A DNA stretch of 18,255 nucleotides from JBOGJG01 sp050747825. GTDB taxonomy: Bacteria > Acidobacteriota > UBA6911 > RPQK01 > JBOGJG01. The stretch is from positions 1 to 18,255 of the forward strand of contig JBOGJG010000341.1 in the NCBI GenBank assembly GCA_050747825.1. Direction: 5' to 3'. Both the position numbers and the translations under genes were made by a program. Of this stretch, positions 15,370 through 18,255 are shown in pieces. A model generated the notes under the pieces. The model was not told where the DNA came from. It searched no databases and was given only the letters and a program-made list of their open reading frames with translations. Position 1 is the first letter of the stretch; every line of letters begins with the position of its first letter.

Positions 15370-15496
15370 CGGTTGCACAATTCAGCGGCTACGCACGCGG
15401 TGTGCCGCCCCAATCGACCGTCCAGCCGGATCCCGGACTCAAAGCTGAAGACGAGCCCGCCGCCGCGACGCTGGCCAGGCGATGGCGAAGAGCCAT

Positions 15497-16306
15497 CTAC
15501 TTTCCCGCTTCGACGTACATAGAGATCCAACGATGGCGCGCCAGGTCGAAGCGTTGGTCCCGCAACTCAGCCACCTGTGACCTCCGGAAGGAGGATTCAC
15601 GGACTTGCCGGAAGCCGGCGTCGCGAAGCGCGCACTCGAGCTTCCGGTAGTCCCAGGCGTTCACATGTCCCCATGGTTCATCCAGCCCGAGCCGCTCCGG
15701 ATCGAGCAGCGAGACACACCAATCGGCGAAGGCATACCGGTCCATCGAAACGTAGTTCTGCGCCACGACCTCGGCCGGAGCATACGGGCCCTCGCCCGTA
15801 CCACCGTAGCTCGCGAGTGTGCGGAGCAGATTGTGGTGTAGTAGCATGGCCTCTTTCCGGAACCCCAGTCGCTCGATACCGTCCTGCAGATACGCGCGCA
15901 CCGATGGACGGAGGAAGAAATCCAGATCCTCCCGCTCATAGGCCCGACGAATCTTGGCGAGATCCGGGCATGCAAAGCGAGCGGTGCCCGCCGGCTCCAG
16001 TACCCGGTGAATCTCGCGGAAGAGGGCCGCGGAGGCCTCCGGGTCCAAGTGCTCGATGAGATGCGACGTGTACAGTATACGGATCGATCCGGATTCCCAG
16101 GGAAGGCGTCCATCGCGCAGGTTGACAAGAAAATCGGCATCAAGGATGTCGGCCGTAGCCCACCCGAGTGCCCTGAATCGACTGTTCCTGTCGCCCAAGA
16201 CAATCTTTCGCGGCGGGCGCAGCCGGGCTTCCAACGGCCGAATTAGCCGGATCGCGAGTCGCTTTGCACGCCGTAATACAATGGTTGGGACACTCTGCTC
16301 GTTCAT
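15497..16306 (-). CDS. Class I methyltransferase-like protein with degenerate SAM motif I
   Basis: The 269 residues resemble the small methyltransferase-11/23-type proteins found in polysaccharide loci. Recognisable parts are LGWATADI at 47-54 (usually GWxNxD), LRDGRLPWESGSI at 63-75, YTSHLIEHLDPEAS at 79-92, REIHRVLEPAGTARFACPDL, and a C-terminal GHVNAWDYRKLECALRDAGF. The glycine-rich SAM loop, normally LxxGxG, reads VLGDRNSRF at 36-44, so the second and third glycine positions are lost. It may therefore bind SAM in an altered way or may have another role. A membrane-association helix is possible at the arginine-rich N-terminus (10-30). The ATG at 16306 follows a weak AGGG. The product could methylate a sugar or the end of the glycan. 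Confidence 0.8.
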   Translation of the reverse strand: MNEQSVPTIVLRRAKRLAIRLIRPLEARLRPPRKIVLGDRNSRFRALGWATADILDADFLVNLRDGRLPWESGSIRILYTSHLIEHLDPEASAALFREIHRVLEPAGTARFACPDLAKIRRAYEREDLDFFLRPSVRAYLQDGIERLGFRKEAMLLHHNLLRTLASYGGTGEGPYAPAEVVAQNYVSMDRYAFADWCVSLLDPERLGLDEPWGHVNAWDYRKLECALRDAGFRQVRESSFRRSQVAELRDQRFDLARHRWISMYVEAGK

Positions 16307-16370
16307 AACCCTGTCGGCTGTGGTTCAAGCGGAAATACTTCAGCACTGAGGCCGCGGCGAGCTACCCTAC

Positions 16371-17609
16371 CTAACCGTGGCGATAGTCGTGAAGGCAGGT
16401 CTTGTTACCTGAGAGAATGCGCCAATTCTGCGGCCTCACGAAGGACGAATCCGGAGACGCGCGCTCGAAACAAAGAGATGCGAGCACGCCGGCCGCCCGG
16501 TGGCGCCAGGTATGCTTTTGAAGAAATGTCTTCCGAGCCTCGTTCGCCAGACGCGCCCGAAGGGATTGATCTTGTTGTAACGTCACGAGGGCACGGCTCC
16601 AAGCGGTGGCATCGGATGGCGGTACGAGGAGCGCCGTAACTCCATGGCTAAGAATCTCGCTGAGCGCGGAAAGATCCGAACAGACGATCGGTAGGCCCTG
16701 CGCCATGTACTCGAATATCTTCAGCGGAGACATCCACTCAACGGTATTCTTTCCCCCCACCACGGACACCCGCTCTTGGTAGGGGGCGACAAGAACCTCG
16801 AAACGGTCGAAATAGCTCTGGAGCCTTCCGTGCGGGACGAAACCGTGCAGGTGAACGTTCCTGACACCAGATCCTAGCCGCTCCCGCCACTGGCCCGTGC
16901 TCTCTGTAGTTCCGCCCACGATGTGGAAATCCATCTGGGGCAGCGCGGATGCCATTCCCTGTATCAGCTCTATGCCTCTTCCTGGATAGAGATTACCGAC
17001 ATACCCTACTTGGAAGGCTCGCTCCCGCCCCGGCCATGGAGTTGGATGAGTGGGAGAAGTTGCGCAGGGCGGGTCGGCGCCGTCATGGGCCACCGTGATC
17101 AGTTCAGGGTCGAGCCAGGGATATCGTCGGATGTATTCGGCCGCAAGCCGGGCCGAAATCAGGATCAGACCGAGGAAGTGTCGGCTGCGGAGTAACCGCC
17201 GAAAGAGCAGTTCCTCAAGAAGGTTTGCCGGAGGATTGTGGGCCTCGTATGCGATCGGTATGGCTTGCCCTGCCATACTGGACAGCCCGATCAAACTGCG
17301 GCCGTAGATGAGATCAGGAAGAGGAATGCGCTTCAAGTGCCGGCGCACCCTCCAGGCATAGCGCAATGTGTTAGTACCACGCAGCCTGTGTCGGGGATGG
17401 CGCACTAGCTCAAAGGAAGCGTCAATCCCGTACCGCTCAAATGCGTCTTCGCCACCGTTGCTCCTTCCCTTCCAAGCATGAAGAGCTACGTCATGATCCA
17501 AAGCTGCAAGCGCCTGGCACATTTTCATCACATGGACGCTGTTCGCCGCGGTGGACGGAATCACCGAAGCCGAAATGTATGCAATTCTCAAGGGACCCGC
17601 AGGGTTCAA
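16371..17609 (-). CDS. GT4-family glycosyltransferase, first gene of the cluster
   Basis: A 412-residue GT-B glycosyltransferase. The N-terminal domain starts at once with LRIAYISASVIPSTAANSVHVMKM (7-30, a WcaI/PelF-like acceptor-domain opening) and contains YEAHNPP at 121-127. The C-terminal domain begins near 200 (VGYVGNLYPGRGIEL). The donor motif SPLKIFEYMAQGLPIV is at 294-309, with E300 in the canonical KxxEYMAxGxP context, then LLVPPSD. The start is taken as a TTG at 17609, because the first in-frame ATG is codon 28 and would remove the first beta strand. The Shine-Dalgarno signal is poor. It is the most upstream gene of the minus-strand series and stands tail to tail with nothing: the plus-strand transferase stub diverges from it. 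Sugar specificity is unknown. Confidence 0.87.
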   Translation of the reverse strand: MNPAGPLRIAYISASVIPSTAANSVHVMKMCQALAALDHDVALHAWKGRSNGGEDAFERYGIDASFELVRHPRHRLRGTNTLRYAWRVRRHLKRIPLPDLIYGRSLIGLSSMAGQAIPIAYEAHNPPANLLEELLFRRLLRSRHFLGLILISARLAAEYIRRYPWLDPELITVAHDGADPPCATSPTHPTPWPGRERAFQVGYVGNLYPGRGIELIQGMASALPQMDFHIVGGTTESTGQWRERLGSGVRNVHLHGFVPHGRLQSYFDRFEVLVAPYQERVSVVGGKNTVEWMSPLKIFEYMAQGLPIVCSDLSALSEILSHGVTALLVPPSDATAWSRALVTLQQDQSLRARLANEARKTFLQKHTWRHRAAGVLASLCFERASPDSSFVRPQNWRILSGNKTCLHDYRHG

Positions 17610-17721
17610 TGGAATCTCTGCATGGCGGGCGAACGCAGAGAAGCCAAGACCGCAATACTTAAGTTCCGCGCGCTGACCCGCGTCACGCTCCAGAAGAGCT
17701 CAGCCGATATCTTTATCTTGA

Positions 17722-17750
17722 AGAATACACAGACGACAGTTCTGCTGCAA
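17722..17750 (-). promoter_or_regulatory. Candidate sigma-70 promoter for the cluster
   Basis: On the minus strand TTGCAG (17750-17745) is followed after exactly 17 bases by TATTCT (17727-17722). They match 3 of 6 and 4 of 6 bases of the -35 and -10 consensus. It would start transcription near 17714, about 105 bases before the TTG start of the first GT gene. The position at the head of the cluster is right, but the matches are modest and this spot is close to the suspected recombination junction. Confidence 0.3.
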
Positions 17751-17790
17751 CTTCAAGCCCCTTCGAATCCGCTCCCAGCATGCCACCGAC

Positions 17791-18072
17791 CGCTTCGTCT
17801 TCATCTTCGACGCCACCGCCACGCTTCTCCGGCGCATGGTGCGGGGAGAACGGTGGTTCGATGCTCATCGCTCCCATGCCTATCAACGGTTGGTCCAGGC
17901 GGGGTGGTCGCACGTGCATGTCACCACGGCTTCGCTGGTACTTTCCTGTATTCTCGGAGTATTGGCGGGATTGAGTATTAGGAGCACGGAGCTACAACCG
18001 CTGGTTTTCATTATCGGATTGCTGCTTCTTGGGACAGCTTATTTCGCCGTCGAACGGCAGCGGCCAATGTAG
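17791..18072 (+). pseudogene. C-terminal remnant of a WecA/WbpL-family glycosyl-1-phosphate transferase
   Basis: The frame reads FIFDATATLLRRMVRGERW (17797-17853) and then FDAHRSHAYQRLVQAGWSH, ending after two hydrophobic segments at a TAG (18070-18072). DATxTLLRRxxRGExWxxAHRSHAYQ is the signature of the last cytoplasmic loop of bacterial MraY/WecA-like enzymes, which link the first sugar-1-phosphate to undecaprenyl phosphate. About 90 residues remain of a family that is normally about 320 to 360 long. The catalytic aspartates lie in the missing part. An in-frame TGA at 17719-17721 and no family-like sequence in any plus-strand frame upstream show a real loss rather than a single frameshift. 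An ATG at 17836 could start a 78-residue peptide, but that is unlikely to be functional. The stub marks the edge of the cluster. Confidence 0.72.
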
Positions 18073-18087
18073 CTGCGGTTGGAAGAT

Positions 18088-18107
18088 CGTTACGGCCGGG
18101 CGTAACG
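18088..18107. repeat. Perfect inverted repeat after the transferase stub
   Basis: CGTTACG, a 6-base loop, then CGTAACG: perfect 7-base arms, 15 bases after the TAG at 18070-18072. Its position suits a transcription terminator for the former transferase gene, but no T-run follows on the plus strand (GC-rich sequence instead), nor a strong one on the minus strand. It could be a factor-assisted terminator or a binding site. Confidence 0.35.
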
Positions 18108-18118
18108 CGGCCGCGTGG

Positions 18119-18148
18119 TTGCCCTCCAGCGATCCGGCGCTCTATCTT
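18119..18148 (+). promoter_or_regulatory. Candidate promoter very close to the start of the TPR-like gene
   Basis: TTGCCC (18119-18124), an 18-base spacer and TATCTT (18143-18148), each matching 4 of 6 consensus bases. Transcription would begin about 2 bases before the ATG at 18157, which has no ribosome-binding site. The message could therefore be leaderless. The evidence is pattern only. Confidence 0.28.
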
Positions 18149-18156
18149 GCCCCACC

Positions 18157-18255
18157 ATGAGCCAGGAGATCTCCACCGAGCGGATCATCGCCCGCGGCCG
18201 GGAGGCGTTCGAGCGCGGGGCGTACGTATCGGCGCTGGAGGACTTCCAGGAGTCT
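18157..18255 (+). CDS. 5' end of a TPR-like protein gene, cut by the window edge
   Basis: The ATG at 18157 opens a frame that continues to the edge (33 codons). It begins MSQEISTERIIARG and continues REAFERGAYVSALEDFQES. The spacing A-x(4)-G-x-Y-x(2)-A-L-x-x-F matches the first helix pair of a tetratricopeptide repeat. The codons are strongly GC-rich at third positions, more so than in the polysaccharide genes, so it probably belongs to the host backbone outside the cluster. No Shine-Dalgarno sequence precedes it. The full product cannot be known from this fragment. Confidence 0.55.
   Translation, partial: MSQEISTERIIARGREAFERGAYVSALEDFQES

Noticed and set aside
17478..17981. Plus-strand 167-codon ORF overlapping the first GT gene and the transferase stub
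   Set aside because: It runs antisense to a GT4 gene and out of frame with the WecA-like remnant. Its translation is rich in basic residues and low complexity, as expected of a shadow frame.
1..18255. CRISPR arrays, tRNA, rRNA, insertion sequences or transposase genes
   Set aside because: No regularly spaced direct repeats, cloverleaf-like sequences, transposase-like proteins or terminal inverted repeats were seen on either strand by reading. A tRNA or IS search program was not run.

Overview
The window holds most of a surface-polysaccharide (O-antigen or capsule type) biosynthesis locus. Twelve of its genes are complete, and a thirteenth runs off the left edge. All lie on the minus strand and are read from right to left. 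The GC-rich coding sequence, a lipid-linked flippase and a remnant of a WecA/WbpL-type initiating transferase point to a Gram-negative-type bacterium with high GC. No rRNA or tRNA is present to place it, so any phylum would be a guess.

Layout in transcription order (right to left): a GT4 glycosyltransferase (17609-16371), a methyltransferase-like protein (16306-15497), a second GT4 enzyme (15369-14062), a CapA-like metallophosphatase (14023-12932), an asparagine-synthase-like PP-loop protein without a glutaminase domain (12945-11725), a Wzx-type flippase (11728-10211), a DNA-polymerase-beta-type nucleotidyltransferase (10207-8789), a 295-base gap, an NPP-like alkaline-phosphatase-superfamily enzyme (8493-7360), a third GT4 enzyme (7363-6080), a polytopic membrane protein that may be a GT-C enzyme or the polymerase (6080-4671), and a fourth GT4 enzyme (4656-3442). 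A 143-base gap with a small hairpin follows. The locus then continues with the complete CapE-CapF-CapG (FnlA-FnlB-FnlC) set for UDP-N-acetyl-L-fucosamine (3298-37) and the first codons of another gene (40-1). Many junctions are 1 to 4-base stop/start overlaps, which suggests translational coupling.

Right of the cluster, on the plus strand, lies a C-terminal stub of a WecA/WbpL-family glycosyl-1-phosphate transferase (about 17791-18072). It looks like a recombination scar at the cluster boundary. The start of a GC-rich TPR-like gene follows (18157 to the edge).

Working model: UDP-L-FucNAc made by the three Cap/Fnl enzymes, and other sugars, are assembled on undecaprenyl phosphate by the GT4 enzymes. 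The flippase exports the unit, and the membrane protein may extend or polymerise it. The least expected part is the block from 7360 to 14023, where a nucleotidyltransferase, an NPP-like phosphoesterase, an ATP-dependent Asn-synthase-like enzyme and a CapA-like protein surround the flippase. All four appear soluble and cytoplasmic. They could add a non-sugar decoration to the repeat unit, but that is inference.
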